Shown one piece after another: positions 1-7,735 of a DNA stretch of 20,439 nucleotides. The stretch is from DASRQK01 sp040392005 (GTDB taxonomy: Bacteria; Bacteroidota; Bacteroidia; Sphingobacteriales; Sphingobacteriaceae), in contig JBEBWT010000034.1 of assembly GCA_040392005.1 (NCBI GenBank), forward strand, positions 1 through 20,439, read 5' to 3'. The position numbers and the translations under genes were made by a program. Every line of letters starts with the position of its first letter. The stretch's first letter is position 1. A model generated the notes under the pieces. It had not been told where the DNA came from. It did not search any database and saw only the letters and a program-made list of their open reading frames with translations.

Positions 1-46
1 TTTATATTTATTTCAATTCAAGACCTTTTCAAGGTGCAGATCGATT

Positions 47-1054
47 TCAATTCAGAATCCTGAAAACCATTTCCTTCAATAATTCTCCCTGCGCCACATC
101 CCCTACTCCCACTCCTTTTGATTTAAGATCATACTCATGCAGGATATGTATCACCTCAAAAGTCTTGCGCCGGTTGTAATGACGGGCAACCGTTTCATAT
201 TCCCGGGTAAAAAAGGGATGCACGGCCAACTCCTTGGCCACCGACTGTGGGGATTTATCGGGCAGATAATGATATTTCAGGATTTTCGTAAAATAACCGG
301 CCAGAGTACCAACAATCAGCAGAAGTGGATTGGCCGACGGATTGGCTGCAAAATAATCCGCAATCCGGTAAGCTTTCAAACTGTTGCGCATTCCCAAAGC
401 CGTACTAAACTCAAACATATTGAAATCCTTGCTGATCCCAATGTATTGCTCGATATCCCGCAGGTTGATCTCCCGCTCCGCCGGCACATTCAGCATCAGC
501 TTCTCCAGCTCATTAACCACCTTGCTCAAATCGGCACCCAGGTATTCTCCCAATAGTGCTGCAGCCTGGGGATGGATGGTACGGCCCTTATTTTTCAGGA
601 AACCCATCACCCAGCCGGCAATTTTGTCATCATAAATTTTGGCCGATTCAAAAGCCACCCCGATCTTCTCCGCCTGCTTATAAAACTTTTTGCGCTTATC
701 CAGCTTGCCGTGCTTATAGGCAAATACCAGCATCGTGCTGGGCATGGGATTTTCCAGGTACTTCAGCAAAATCTCATCCTCGGTCTTCCATTTGAGGTTC
801 TGCGCTTCCTTGACAATAATCACCTGATGGCTGGCCAGCATAGGAAATCGCCGGGCCGCGTTCAACACCGTCACAAAATCAGTATCCTTGCCATACAGCA
901 CGGTCTGGTCAAAGCCCTGTTGGGACGGATCGAGTACATTTTCTTCAATAAAATCGCTGATCAGATCAATAAAATAAGATTCTTCGCCATGCAGCAGATA
1001 CACCGGATGGTACTCCTTTTTCCTCAATGCCTCGATCACCTTGCTGGCAGCCAT
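47..1054 (-). CDS. holA: DNA polymerase III subunit delta (HolA)
   Basis: The delta subunit is the clamp-loader subunit that opens the beta sliding clamp so it can be placed on primed DNA at the replication fork. The 335-residue product matches the usual family length of about 330-345. The family N-terminal block is visible as HGEESYFID at residues 22-30, and the middle of the AAA-like region carries the KLDKRKK segment (about 115-121) typical of HolA. As expected for delta, there is no usable Walker A motif. The start, MAASKVIEAL, is the natural family start. The gene diverges from a small HsdR-N protein with 54 bases between the two starts, a pairing I recall as common in Bacteroidota. Identification rests on whole-protein resemblance and is secure. 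Confidence 0.93.
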   Translation of the reverse strand: MAASKVIEALRKKEYHPVYLLHGEESYFIDLISDFIEENVLDPSQQGFDQTVLYGKDTDFVTVLNAARRFPMLASHQVIIVKEAQNLKWKTEDEILLKYLENPMPSTMLVFAYKHGKLDKRKKFYKQAEKIGVAFESAKIYDDKIAGWVMGFLKNKGRTIHPQAAALLGEYLGADLSKVVNELEKLMLNVPAEREINLRDIEQYIGISKDFNMFEFSTALGMRNSLKAYRIADYFAANPSANPLLLIVGTLAGYFTKILKYHYLPDKSPQSVAKELAVHPFFTREYETVARHYNRRKTFEVIHILHEYDLKSKGVGVGDVAQGELLKEMVFRILN

Positions 1055-1096
1055 TCACAAACAATTTTTTGAGTCGCCAAGATAAGGATTTTTGTC

Positions 1097-1104
1097 TAAG
1101 TTTG
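1097..1104 (+). promoter_or_regulatory. Possible Bacteroidota -7 box for the HsdR-N gene
   Basis: TAAGTTTG matches the Bacteroidota -7 consensus TAnnTTTG exactly. It ends four bases before the ATG at 1109, so a transcript starting from it would be leaderless or nearly so. The nearest TTG that could act as the -33 element (1069-1071) is 25 bases away, longer than the usual 17-23, which weakens the call. Confidence 0.38.
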
Positions 1105-1108
1105 TGTT

Positions 1109-1567
1109 ATGTTTAAACCCGTTCCGCTCAATTTGCCTCCCTACCCCGTCAAACTTTCCACGGATGGGAAGAAGCATTTTATCTTCGATGAATTGCGGAA
1201 GAAACATCTGGTGTGTACACCGGAGGAATGGGTGAGACAGCACTGGATCCAGCATCTGATCCTTGCGAAAAATTACCCGAAGGCCCTGATCCGGCCGGAG
1301 GGTGGGCTTTCCCTGCACGGTATGCCCCGAAGGAGCGATCTGGTCATATTCAACACCTTGGGCGAGATGATCCTGCTGGCAGAATTCAAGAGTCCTTCCA
1401 TTCGGATCGGGCCGGAGGTCTTTGAGCAGATTTCGAGGTACAACAGTGTTTACCGCATTCCACTGCTGCTGGTCAGCAATGGCATACAGCATTATTATTG
1501 GGAAACAGACTGGGAAACCAATTCCTACCGGTTTCTGGAGGAATTGCCGGAATACCAGCCAAGATGA
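1109..1567 (+). CDS. Stand-alone HsdR N-terminal-like PD-(D/E)XK protein
   Basis: This 152-residue protein corresponds to the type I restriction enzyme R-subunit N-terminal domain (HSDR_N_2 type) with no helicase part. It carries a PD-(D/E)XK nuclease core: Asp77 in RRSDLVIF, then Glu92 and Lys94 in AEFK, followed by a QISRYN helix (Gln107). The N-terminal block with TPEEWVRQH (37-45) is typical of this small Bacteroidota family. No hsdM or hsdS is nearby, so it is not part of a classical restriction system here. It diverges from holA. A nuclease or DNA-repair role is inferred from the intact catalytic residues; the true role is unknown. The start at 1109 fits the family, which begins shortly before the LNLPPY segment. 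Confidence 0.85.
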   Translation: MFKPVPLNLPPYPVKLSTDGKKHFIFDELRKKHLVCTPEEWVRQHWIQHLILAKNYPKALIRPEGGLSLHGMPRRSDLVIFNTLGEMILLAEFKSPSIRIGPEVFEQISRYNSVYRIPLLLVSNGIQHYYWETDWETNSYRFLEELPEYQPR

Positions 1568-1712
1568 CAGATAAACTGCGGTTTTTGGCGCTTGGCCCAA
1601 TGTTTGAATGGCAGGATATAATAAACGTTTAATGTTTGGATATTGAATGGTAATCCGCATTAGGAAATCTAAGGTGTAGTTATTACTTTAGTCAAAGAAA
1701 ATCACGCATTAT

Positions 1713-1748
1713 TCACTGAACAGCAATCATTGAAAATTAATCACTGAA
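1713..1748 (+). repeat. Three TCAYTGAA repeats at 14-base spacing before clpP
   Basis: TCACTGAA (1713-1720), TCATTGAA (1727-1734) and TCACTGAA (1741-1748) are spaced exactly 14 bases apart and end four bases before the clpP ATG at 1753. They could be a binding site in the promoter or leader, or a leader structure affecting translation. No recognised regulator site matches. The rest of the 185-base gap upstream (1568-1752) shows only the two AATGTTTG copies at 1599 and 1631 and no clear promoter. Confidence 0.5.
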
Positions 1749-1752
1749 GAAA

Positions 1753-2451
1753 ATGGGTTTGGACAAAAACGAATTTAGAAAATACGCGATCAAGCATCAC
1801 CGGATCGGCAGCCAGCATGTGGACGGATTTATGGCAAGAGTGGGCCAGCAGGTTCCCAGTGCGATGACTCCCTATATCATCGAGGAACGTCAGCTCAATG
1901 TGGCACAAATGGACGTTTTCTCCCGGCTGATGATGGACCGGATCATTTTTTTGGGCGACCCGGTCAGTGATCAGGTAGCCAATATCATTCAGGCACAACT
2001 GCTCTTCCTGCAATCGGCGGATGCCAAAAGGGACATTCAGATCTATATCAATTCACCGGGAGGCAGTGTGTATGCCGGATTGGGTATTTATGACACCATG
2101 CAATACATTACGCCTGACGTTGCCACCATCTGTACCGGAATAGCCGCATCCATGGCAGCCGTATTGCTCTGTGCGGGAGCGAAAGGGAAAAGGGCGGCAT
2201 TGCCCCACTCCAGAGTGATGATACACCAGCCTTCGGGTGGAGCACAGGGAGTCGCCAGTGACATGGAAATCAATCTCCGGGAGATGCTGAAACTCAAAAA
2301 TGAACTCTATGAGATTATTGCTCAACATTCGGGAAATACCTATGAGTGGGTAGAGAAATCTTCCGACCGCGATTACTGGATGACTGCTACTGAGGCGGTT
2401 TCCTACGGAATGGTGGATGAGGTGTTGGGAGGAATTAAGAAAGAAGAATAA
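1753..2451 (+). CDS. clpP: ATP-dependent Clp protease proteolytic subunit ClpP
   Basis: ClpP is the tetradecameric serine protease chamber that degrades proteins unfolded by ClpX. The 232-residue product carries the catalytic triad Ser133 (in GIAASMAA), His158 (in MIHQP) and Asp207 (in SDRDYWM), the oxyanion-region SPGG (101-104) and the YINSPGGSVYAG block. The N-terminal extension of about 40 residues before YIIEERQLNV is typical of Bacteroidota ClpP and supports the start at 1753. There is no strong Shine-Dalgarno site. clpX follows after one base, so the two are co-transcribed. The three phased repeats directly upstream may take part in its control. Confidence 0.97.
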   Translation: MGLDKNEFRKYAIKHHRIGSQHVDGFMARVGQQVPSAMTPYIIEERQLNVAQMDVFSRLMMDRIIFLGDPVSDQVANIIQAQLLFLQSADAKRDIQIYINSPGGSVYAGLGIYDTMQYITPDVATICTGIAASMAAVLLCAGAKGKRAALPHSRVMIHQPSGGAQGVASDMEINLREMLKLKNELYEIIAQHSGNTYEWVEKSSDRDYWMTATEAVSYGMVDEVLGGIKKEE

Positions 2452-2452
2452 C

Positions 2453-3700
2453 ATGGCAAAGTACAACAAGGAACAATCCTGCTCCTTTTGTGGGATCGCC
2501 AAAAAGGATGCACTGATGCTGATTGCCGGCGACGGGGCCTTTATCTGCGATCGCTGCATTACCCAGGCAGGTGAGATCCTCAACGAAGAACTCAACCAGC
2601 GCAAGAACAAGACCTTGCAGACGGCCCTGAAGCTGATCAAACCAATGGAGATCAAAAAGCATCTGGATGAGTATGTAATCGGCCAGGATGAGGCCAAAAA
2701 GGTAATGGCCGTTTCGGTTTACAATCATTACAAGCGGCTCAACCAGAAGGTCGGCGAAGATGGCATTGAGATTGAGAAATCCAACATTATGATGGTGGGA
2801 GAAACCGGTACGGGCAAAACACTGCTGGCCAAGACCATTGCCAAAATCCTCAACGTGCCCTTCTCCATCTGTGATGCGACCGTCCTGACAGAGGCCGGCT
2901 ATGTGGGGGAAGATGTGGAAAGTATCCTGACCCGCCTGCTGCAGGCTGCCGATTATGATGTGCCCTCAGCGGAAAGAGGAATTATTTATATTGATGAAAT
3001 CGACAAGATCGCCCGCAAAAGTGACAATCCGTCGATTACCAGAGATGTGTCGGGGGAAGGCGTACAACAGGCCCTGCTCAAAATCCTGGAGGGGACGGTG
3101 GTAAATGTCCCGCCTCAGGGGGGACGCAAGCATCCGGATCAGAAAATGATCGCGGTCAATACCAACAACATCCTGTTTATCTGCGGAGGTGCCTTTGATG
3201 GGATCCAGAAACGCGTTGCCAACCGGCTGCGGACCCAGACGGTCGGCTATAAAATGCAGAACGAGCATGCCGATATCGACATGAACAATCTCTACAAATA
3301 CATTACCCCGCAGGATCTCAAGAGTTTCGGGCTCATTCCTGAGCTGATCGGTCGGGTACCGGTATTGACCCACCTCAACCCACTGGACAAGGCAACCCTG
3401 CTCAATATTTTGAAGGAACCCAAAAATGCCCTGATCAAGCAGTATCAGAAATTATTTGAATACGAGGGGGTGGAACTGGTCTTTGAAGATGATGTATTGC
3501 AATATATTGTGGATAAGGCCGATGAATTCAAATTGGGTGCCCGTGGTTTGCGCTCCATCTGTGAGGCAATCATGCTGGACGCCATGTTTGAGCTGCCGTC
3601 TGTCAGGGAATATGAACGTGATAAAAAATTGGTGATCGATCTGAATTATGCCCAGAAGAAACTGGAAAATGCAGACATTAATAAATTAAAAGCTGCTTAA
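2453..3700 (+). CDS. clpX: ATP-dependent Clp protease ATP-binding subunit ClpX
   Basis: ClpX is the AAA+ unfoldase that feeds substrates to ClpP. An upstream in-frame start at 2417 lies inside clpP; the ATG at 2453, one base after the clpP stop, gives the family N-terminus and 415 residues. The zinc-binding domain has Cys10, Cys13, Cys32 and Cys35 with canonical spacing. Walker A is GETGTGKT (116-123), the pore loop GYVG (149-152), Walker B IIYIDEID (177-184), the RKH loop RKH (225-227) and sensor 2 GARGLR (362-367). The loop that docks on ClpP reads VGY (264-266) where E. coli has IGF. The adjoining clpP makes the assignment certain. Confidence 0.97.
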   Translation: MAKYNKEQSCSFCGIAKKDALMLIAGDGAFICDRCITQAGEILNEELNQRKNKTLQTALKLIKPMEIKKHLDEYVIGQDEAKKVMAVSVYNHYKRLNQKVGEDGIEIEKSNIMMVGETGTGKTLLAKTIAKILNVPFSICDATVLTEAGYVGEDVESILTRLLQAADYDVPSAERGIIYIDEIDKIARKSDNPSITRDVSGEGVQQALLKILEGTVVNVPPQGGRKHPDQKMIAVNTNNILFICGGAFDGIQKRVANRLRTQTVGYKMQNEHADIDMNNLYKYITPQDLKSFGLIPELIGRVPVLTHLNPLDKATLLNILKEPKNALIKQYQKLFEYEGVELVFEDDVLQYIVDKADEFKLGARGLRSICEAIMLDAMFELPSVREYERDKKLVIDLNYAQKKLENADINKLKAA

Positions 3701-4483
3701 ATGTTGGGACTGAAAACGAAAGAAGACATTGTGACGAATTGGTTGCCCCGCTATACCGGGCGGTCGCTGGAAGAATTTGGTTCTTATATTCTGCTGACAA
3801 ATTTCAGCCATTATATCCATCTGTTCTCAAAAATGCATGGTGATGCACCGATTTATGGTTTGGACAAACCCATGCAGAGCGTGACCGCTGAGGGGATCAC
3901 GATCATCAATTTTGGAATGGGCAGTCCTATGGCGGCCACCGTCATGGATCTGCTGTCGGCCATTGCACCAAAGGCCGTGCTGTTTTTGGGTAAGGCCGGT
4001 GGCCTGAAAAAGAAAAATAAAATCGGGGATCTGGTGCTGCCGATTGCGGCGATCCGGGGTGAGGGGACTTCCAACGATTACTTCCCTCCCGAAGTACCGG
4101 CGCTGCCCGCATTCGCCCTGCAAAAAGCGATCTCTACTACGATCCGGGATCATGCAAGAGATTATTGGACCGGCACCATCTATACTACCAACCGGCGGGT
4201 CTGGGAACATGACAAGAATTTCAAAAAATACTTAAAATCCATACGGGCCATGCTGGTGGATATGGAAACTGCCACGATCTTCTCGGTGGGCTTTGCCAAT
4301 AAAATCCCCACCGGAGCCCTGTTGCTGGTTTCCGATCAGCCAATGATTCCCGAAGGGGTAAAAACTACCGTGAGCGATTCCAGTGTCACCGAGCAATATG
4401 TGGAAAGTCATCTGCGCATCGGCATTGATTCACTGAAACAATTGATCAACAACGGACTCACGGTCAAACACCTGCAGTTTTAA
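3701..4483 (+). CDS. amn: AMP nucleosidase, short form
   Basis: AMP nucleosidase hydrolyses AMP to adenine and ribose 5-phosphate and helps set adenylate levels. The 260-residue protein is a nucleoside phosphorylase-fold enzyme: phosphate/ribose-binding NFGMGSP (70-76), GKAGG (97-101), RGEGTS (119-124), VDMET (186-190) and the catalytic-Asp region SDQP (211-214). It lacks the roughly 170-residue N-terminal regulatory domain of the long enterobacterial enzyme, as is usual for the Bacteroidota family. Its ATG directly follows the clpX stop codon with no gap, so it is almost certainly co-translated with clpPX. A related nucleoside phosphorylase activity cannot be excluded from sequence alone. 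Confidence 0.9.
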   Translation: MLGLKTKEDIVTNWLPRYTGRSLEEFGSYILLTNFSHYIHLFSKMHGDAPIYGLDKPMQSVTAEGITIINFGMGSPMAATVMDLLSAIAPKAVLFLGKAGGLKKKNKIGDLVLPIAAIRGEGTSNDYFPPEVPALPAFALQKAISTTIRDHARDYWTGTIYTTNRRVWEHDKNFKKYLKSIRAMLVDMETATIFSVGFANKIPTGALLLVSDQPMIPEGVKTTVSDSSVTEQYVESHLRIGIDSLKQLINNGLTVKHLQF

Positions 4484-4492
4484 GCTCCATTT

Positions 4493-5467
4493 ATGTGGAA
4501 AAACAATATTCTTGAAACCATCGGAAATACCCCGATGGTCAAATTGAACAAAGTGACGGCAGGCCTGAAAGGGACCATTCTGGCGAAAGTGGAAACTACC
4601 AATCCGGGCAATTCCATCAAGGACCGGATGGCCCTCCGGATGATTGAAGATGCAGAACGGGCCGGTCTGCTGAAACCGGGAGGCACCATCATTGAGGGGA
4701 CCTCCGGCAATACCGGCCTGGGACTCGCCATTGCAGCGGCAGTCAAAGGCTATCGCTGTATTTTTACCACCACCGACAAGCAATCCCAGGAAAAGATAGA
4801 CACCTTGAGGGCCTTTGGTGCCGAGGTGATTGTTTGTCCTACGGATGTAGCCCCTGAAGATCCCCGCTCCTACTATTCGGTATCCAGTCGCCTGGTCGCC
4901 GAGACTCCAAATTCCTGGAAAGCCAATCAGTATGACAATCTTTCCAACACCCAGGCGCATTACGAACAGACAGGACCGGAAATCTGGGAGCAAACCGGGG
5001 GCCGGATCACCCATCTGGTTGCCGGAGTCGGCACAGGTGGTACGATCAGCGGCATCGGCCGGTATCTGAAAGAACAGAATCCTGCCATTCAAGTGTGGGG
5101 CATTGACACCTATGGTTCGGTCTTTAAAAAATATAAAGAAACCGGTGTCGTTGATCGGGAAGAAATCTATCCTTACATTACCGAGGGGATCGGCGAGGAT
5201 TTCCTGCCTCAGAATGTGGATTTTGAGGTGATCGACCGGTTTGAAAAGGTAACTGACAAAGACGCTGCCCTGATGACCGGCGAGATCACACGCCGGGAAG
5301 GCATCTTTGTGGGTAACTCCACCGGGGCTGTCGTTGCGGGCCTCCACCAACTGGGGCACCTGCTCAAAGAGGAGGATGTGGTCGTCATCATCGTCCATGA
5401 CCACGGCTCACGTTACGTGGGGAAAATGTACAACGAGGATTGGCTGGTGGAGCAGGGGTTCAAATAA
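4493..5467 (+). CDS. PLP-dependent cystathionine beta-synthase-like / cysteine synthase family enzyme
   Basis: This fold-type II PLP enzyme joins or cleaves sulfur amino acids; the likely reaction is serine plus homocysteine to cystathionine, or O-acetylserine plus sulfide to cysteine. PLP Lys43 lies in SIKDR, the substrate loop is TSGNTG (70-75), the phosphate loop GTGGT (180-184) and the pyridine-N serine is Ser276 in GNSTGA. Several stretches resemble cystathionine beta-synthase more than CysK: LRAFGAEV followed by a PEDPRSYYSV segment, NQYDNLSNTQAHY (145-157), and the C-terminal RYVGKMYNEDWLVEQGF. It has neither the N-terminal haem region nor the C-terminal CBS-domain pair of the animal enzyme. 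It lies nine bases after the AMP nucleosidase gene and ends at a hairpin terminator. Confidence 0.88.
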   Translation: MWKNNILETIGNTPMVKLNKVTAGLKGTILAKVETTNPGNSIKDRMALRMIEDAERAGLLKPGGTIIEGTSGNTGLGLAIAAAVKGYRCIFTTTDKQSQEKIDTLRAFGAEVIVCPTDVAPEDPRSYYSVSSRLVAETPNSWKANQYDNLSNTQAHYEQTGPEIWEQTGGRITHLVAGVGTGGTISGIGRYLKEQNPAIQVWGIDTYGSVFKKYKETGVVDREEIYPYITEGIGEDFLPQNVDFEVIDRFEKVTDKDAALMTGEITRREGIFVGNSTGAVVAGLHQLGHLLKEEDVVVIIVHDHGSRYVGKMYNEDWLVEQGFK

Positions 5468-5469
5468 AA

Positions 5470-5497
5470 AAGGTGCCCCAATTTGTCGGGACACCTT
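5470..5497. terminator. Bidirectional hairpin terminator
   Basis: AAGGTG and CCC at 5470-5479 pair with GGG and CACCTT at 5488-5497, with one C-A mismatch and an eight-base loop. The hairpin sits between the convergent cystathionine beta-synthase-like and yceI genes. Read on the minus strand it is followed by a run of six T, giving a good terminator for yceI; on the plus strand the T run is short (TTT). Confidence 0.72.
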
Positions 5498-5580
5498 TCT
5501 GGCGATTTTAATTCTCTTAAGTATTAATAAATCGTGTTTTTGATCAGCCGCTGTAAATTGCTCACACGGCCAGGCACATT

Positions 5581-6210
5581 TTAGTTTGCCGCAGCGACCA
5601 GATTGATTTTGAAGTTGATCTCTTTACTGATCAGATCGTCTGCCTGACCGGCATAGTTTACACCCCAGTCTTCACGGGCAATATTGAAATCGGCTTTTAC
5701 ATTGACTGAAGTTGCGGACAATTCTGCTACTTGCGCATCAAAAGTAATGTTTTTGGTCACATCACGGATGGTCAGGTTGCCGGAAACAACAAAAACCCCA
5801 GCTTCGGAACTTGCCGAAATTCCAGTGATTTCGAAAGTAGCTTCAGGGTGGTTGGCCACATCAAAGAAGTCTTCTGATTTCAGGTGTCCTTCCAACTTTT
5901 CTTTGTATTCACCTTCCATATCCAGATTCGTGATGGTATTCAGGTCAATGACAAAATTGCCCCCTACCAACTGATCACCATCCACCAGCAAGGTACCGGA
6001 GGTGATGTTCACTGTGCCGTGGTGCTGACCGCTTACTTTTCTCCCTGTCCATTCAACAGTGGATTCAGCAGTATTTACCGCCAATTCTGTTCCTGCAACC
6101 TCTGTTACTTCTACTCCGTCGGTAGTTTCGGCTTTCTTGCCTTCTGGGTTACCCACGCATGATGCCAGGACGAAAGCACCGGCACTTAAAAACAAAAATA
6201 CTTTTTTCAT
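5581..6210 (-). CDS. YceI family lipoprotein
   Basis: YceI proteins are beta-barrel, lipocalin-like proteins that bind isoprenoid or other lipids in the cell envelope. The 209-residue product begins with a lipoprotein signal: basic MKK, a hydrophobic stretch and the lipobox LASC with Cys18 as the lipidated residue. The residues after the Cys (VGNPEG) do not form a clear acidic or lysine-rich surface-export signal, so a periplasm-facing anchor is more likely. The YceI domain spans about 47-205, with the hallmark LEGHLKSEDFFDVANHPEATF (106-126) and a DFNIAREDWGV segment. It has its own promoter, separate from murA upstream. The physiological ligand cannot be told from sequence. Confidence 0.9.
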   Translation of the reverse strand: MKKVFLFLSAGAFVLASCVGNPEGKKAETTDGVEVTEVAGTELAVNTAESTVEWTGRKVSGQHHGTVNITSGTLLVDGDQLVGGNFVIDLNTITNLDMEGEYKEKLEGHLKSEDFFDVANHPEATFEITGISASSEAGVFVVSGNLTIRDVTKNITFDAQVAELSATSVNVKADFNIAREDWGVNYAGQADDLISKEINFKINLVAAAN

Positions 6211-6260
6211 ACTTTTTCTATTTGTGTATTTATTTTAGATGGTTAAACATCTATTTCATA

Positions 6261-6289
6261 CAAAAGTAAGAATAAAGATCCAATACAAA
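6261..6289 (-). promoter_or_regulatory. Bacteroidota housekeeping promoter for yceI
   Basis: On the minus strand TTTG (6289-6286) is followed after 17 bases by TACTTTTG (6268-6261), an exact match to the TTG-N17-TAnnTTTG arrangement. It lies between murA and yceI and predicts a leader of about 45 bases before the yceI start at 6210. Confidence 0.7.
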
Positions 6290-6305
6290 GCAATTAATTG
6301 GAAAA

Positions 6306-7625
6306 TTAATGTTCGGAGCGTTCAATCCTACGGATCTTCGCCCCCAGCGCGGTCAGGCGCTGCTCAATGTCCTGGTAACCCCGCTCGATCTGCTCTATAT
6401 TGTGAATGACGGAAGTACCCTGAGCGGAAAGGGCCGCAATCAGCAGGGAAACCCCTGCCCGGATATCGGGAGAAGTCATTTCGATGCCCCGTAACTGCAC
6501 AGTTTTATTGAGACCGATCACCGTGGCCCGGTGGGGATCGCACAAAATAATCTGCGCACCCATATCTATCAGTTTATCCACAAAGAACAAACGGCTTTCA
6601 AACATTTTTTGGTGGATCAGCACATTGCCTCTGGCCTGGGTCGCAACCACCAGCACAATGCTCAGCAGATCCGGAGTGAAGCCCGGCCAGGGGGCATCGG
6701 CAATGGTCAGGATGGAGCCATCGATAAAGGTGTCGATCTCATAACTATCCTGCGTCGGAATGTAAATATCATCTCCCCTAAGCTCGAACCGGATACCCAG
6801 CCGGGAAAAAACGGAGGGAATAATACCCAGTTCCTGAAAATGTACGTCTTTGATGGTGATTTCGGAGCCGGTCATGGCCGCAAGGCCGATAAATGAGCCG
6901 ATCTCAATCATATCCGGCAGCATGCGGTGCGCGGTGCCTTCCAGCTTCTCCACGCCTTCAATCGTCAGCAGGTTGGAGCCGATCCCGGAAATCCGGGCCC
7001 CCATGCGGTTGAGCATACGGCACAATTGCTGCAAATAGGGCTCACAGGCTGCATTATAAATGGTGGTAGTCCCCTTCGCCAGTACGGCAGCCATGACAAT
7101 ATTGGCCGTACCGGTCACCGAAGCTTCATCCATCAGTATATAAGTTCCTTTGAGATCCGAGGCATCGACATTGAAAAAGTTTCTTTCAGCATCGTAGTGG
7201 AAGCGTGCGCCCAATTTCTCAAAACCCAGGAAATGGGTATCCAGCCGCCGGCGACCAATTTTATCTCCTCCGGGTTTGGGGATGGCGGCCTTTCCGAATC
7301 GGGCCAGCAGGGGACCTACGATCATAATGGAACCGCGCAGACTCCCTCCTTTCATCCGGAAGGTCTCGGACTGAAAGTAATCCAGATCAATATGGGCTGC
7401 CTTGAACGTATATGTGTCTTTGGATTTCCGGTGGATTTCCACGCCGAGATCTCCCAGCAATTCGATCAGTTTATTGACATCCTTGATATCGGGAATATTG
7501 CTGATCTCCATTTCCTGATCGGTCAGCAGGACGGCCGAAAGTATCTGAAGGGCTTCATTTTTGGCTCCCTGAGGGATAATCTCGCCCCGGAGCTTATGCC
7601 CTCCAATGATCTCAAATGCATTCAT
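6306..7625 (-). CDS. murA: UDP-N-acetylglucosamine 1-carboxyvinyltransferase (MurA)
   Basis: MurA carries out the first committed step of peptidoglycan synthesis, transferring enolpyruvate from PEP to UDP-GlcNAc. The 439-residue protein has the two-domain EPT fold. The PEP/UDP-GlcNAc-binding Lys22-Asn23 are present, as are Asp319 (in PGFTPD, equivalent to the catalytic Asp305 of E. coli) and Arg389 (equivalent to Arg397). The flexible-loop residue that is Cys115 in E. coli is Asp121 here (PKPGGDKIG, 117-124). In other bacteria this change gives an active enzyme that fosfomycin cannot alkylate. The start MNAFEIIGGHKLRG is the family start. The gene follows DUF4290 by 110 bases with no promoter seen, so they probably share a transcript. 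Confidence 0.96.
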   Translation of the reverse strand: MNAFEIIGGHKLRGEIIPQGAKNEALQILSAVLLTDQEMEISNIPDIKDVNKLIELLGDLGVEIHRKSKDTYTFKAAHIDLDYFQSETFRMKGGSLRGSIMIVGPLLARFGKAAIPKPGGDKIGRRRLDTHFLGFEKLGARFHYDAERNFFNVDASDLKGTYILMDEASVTGTANIVMAAVLAKGTTTIYNAACEPYLQQLCRMLNRMGARISGIGSNLLTIEGVEKLEGTAHRMLPDMIEIGSFIGLAAMTGSEITIKDVHFQELGIIPSVFSRLGIRFELRGDDIYIPTQDSYEIDTFIDGSILTIADAPWPGFTPDLLSIVLVVATQARGNVLIHQKMFESRLFFVDKLIDMGAQIILCDPHRATVIGLNKTVQLRGIEMTSPDIRAGVSLLIAALSAQGTSVIHNIEQIERGYQDIEQRLTALGAKIRRIERSEH

Positions 7626-7735
7626 GGTATTGGTTCGTGGTGTTTGCGCATAAAATAAAGGGCGACATTTCTTGTTGCTGTGAGAGGAGTACGTTTCCGT
7701 TGGACAAGCCTTACCTGCCGGAAAACGCCGTTCTC

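Noticed and set aside
23..35. ACCTT-TTC-AAGGT hairpin after holA
   Set aside because: Five-pair stem with no following T run on the minus strand, so not a convincing terminator.
2417..2452. Earlier ClpX start inside clpP
   Set aside because: The extra 12 residues do not resemble any ClpX N-terminus; the ATG at 2453 gives the family start.
5547..5570. Hairpin just after the yceI stop (GCCG, bulged C, TGT paired with ACACGGC)
   Set aside because: Not followed by a T run on either strand; the stronger hairpin at 5470-5497 explains termination better.
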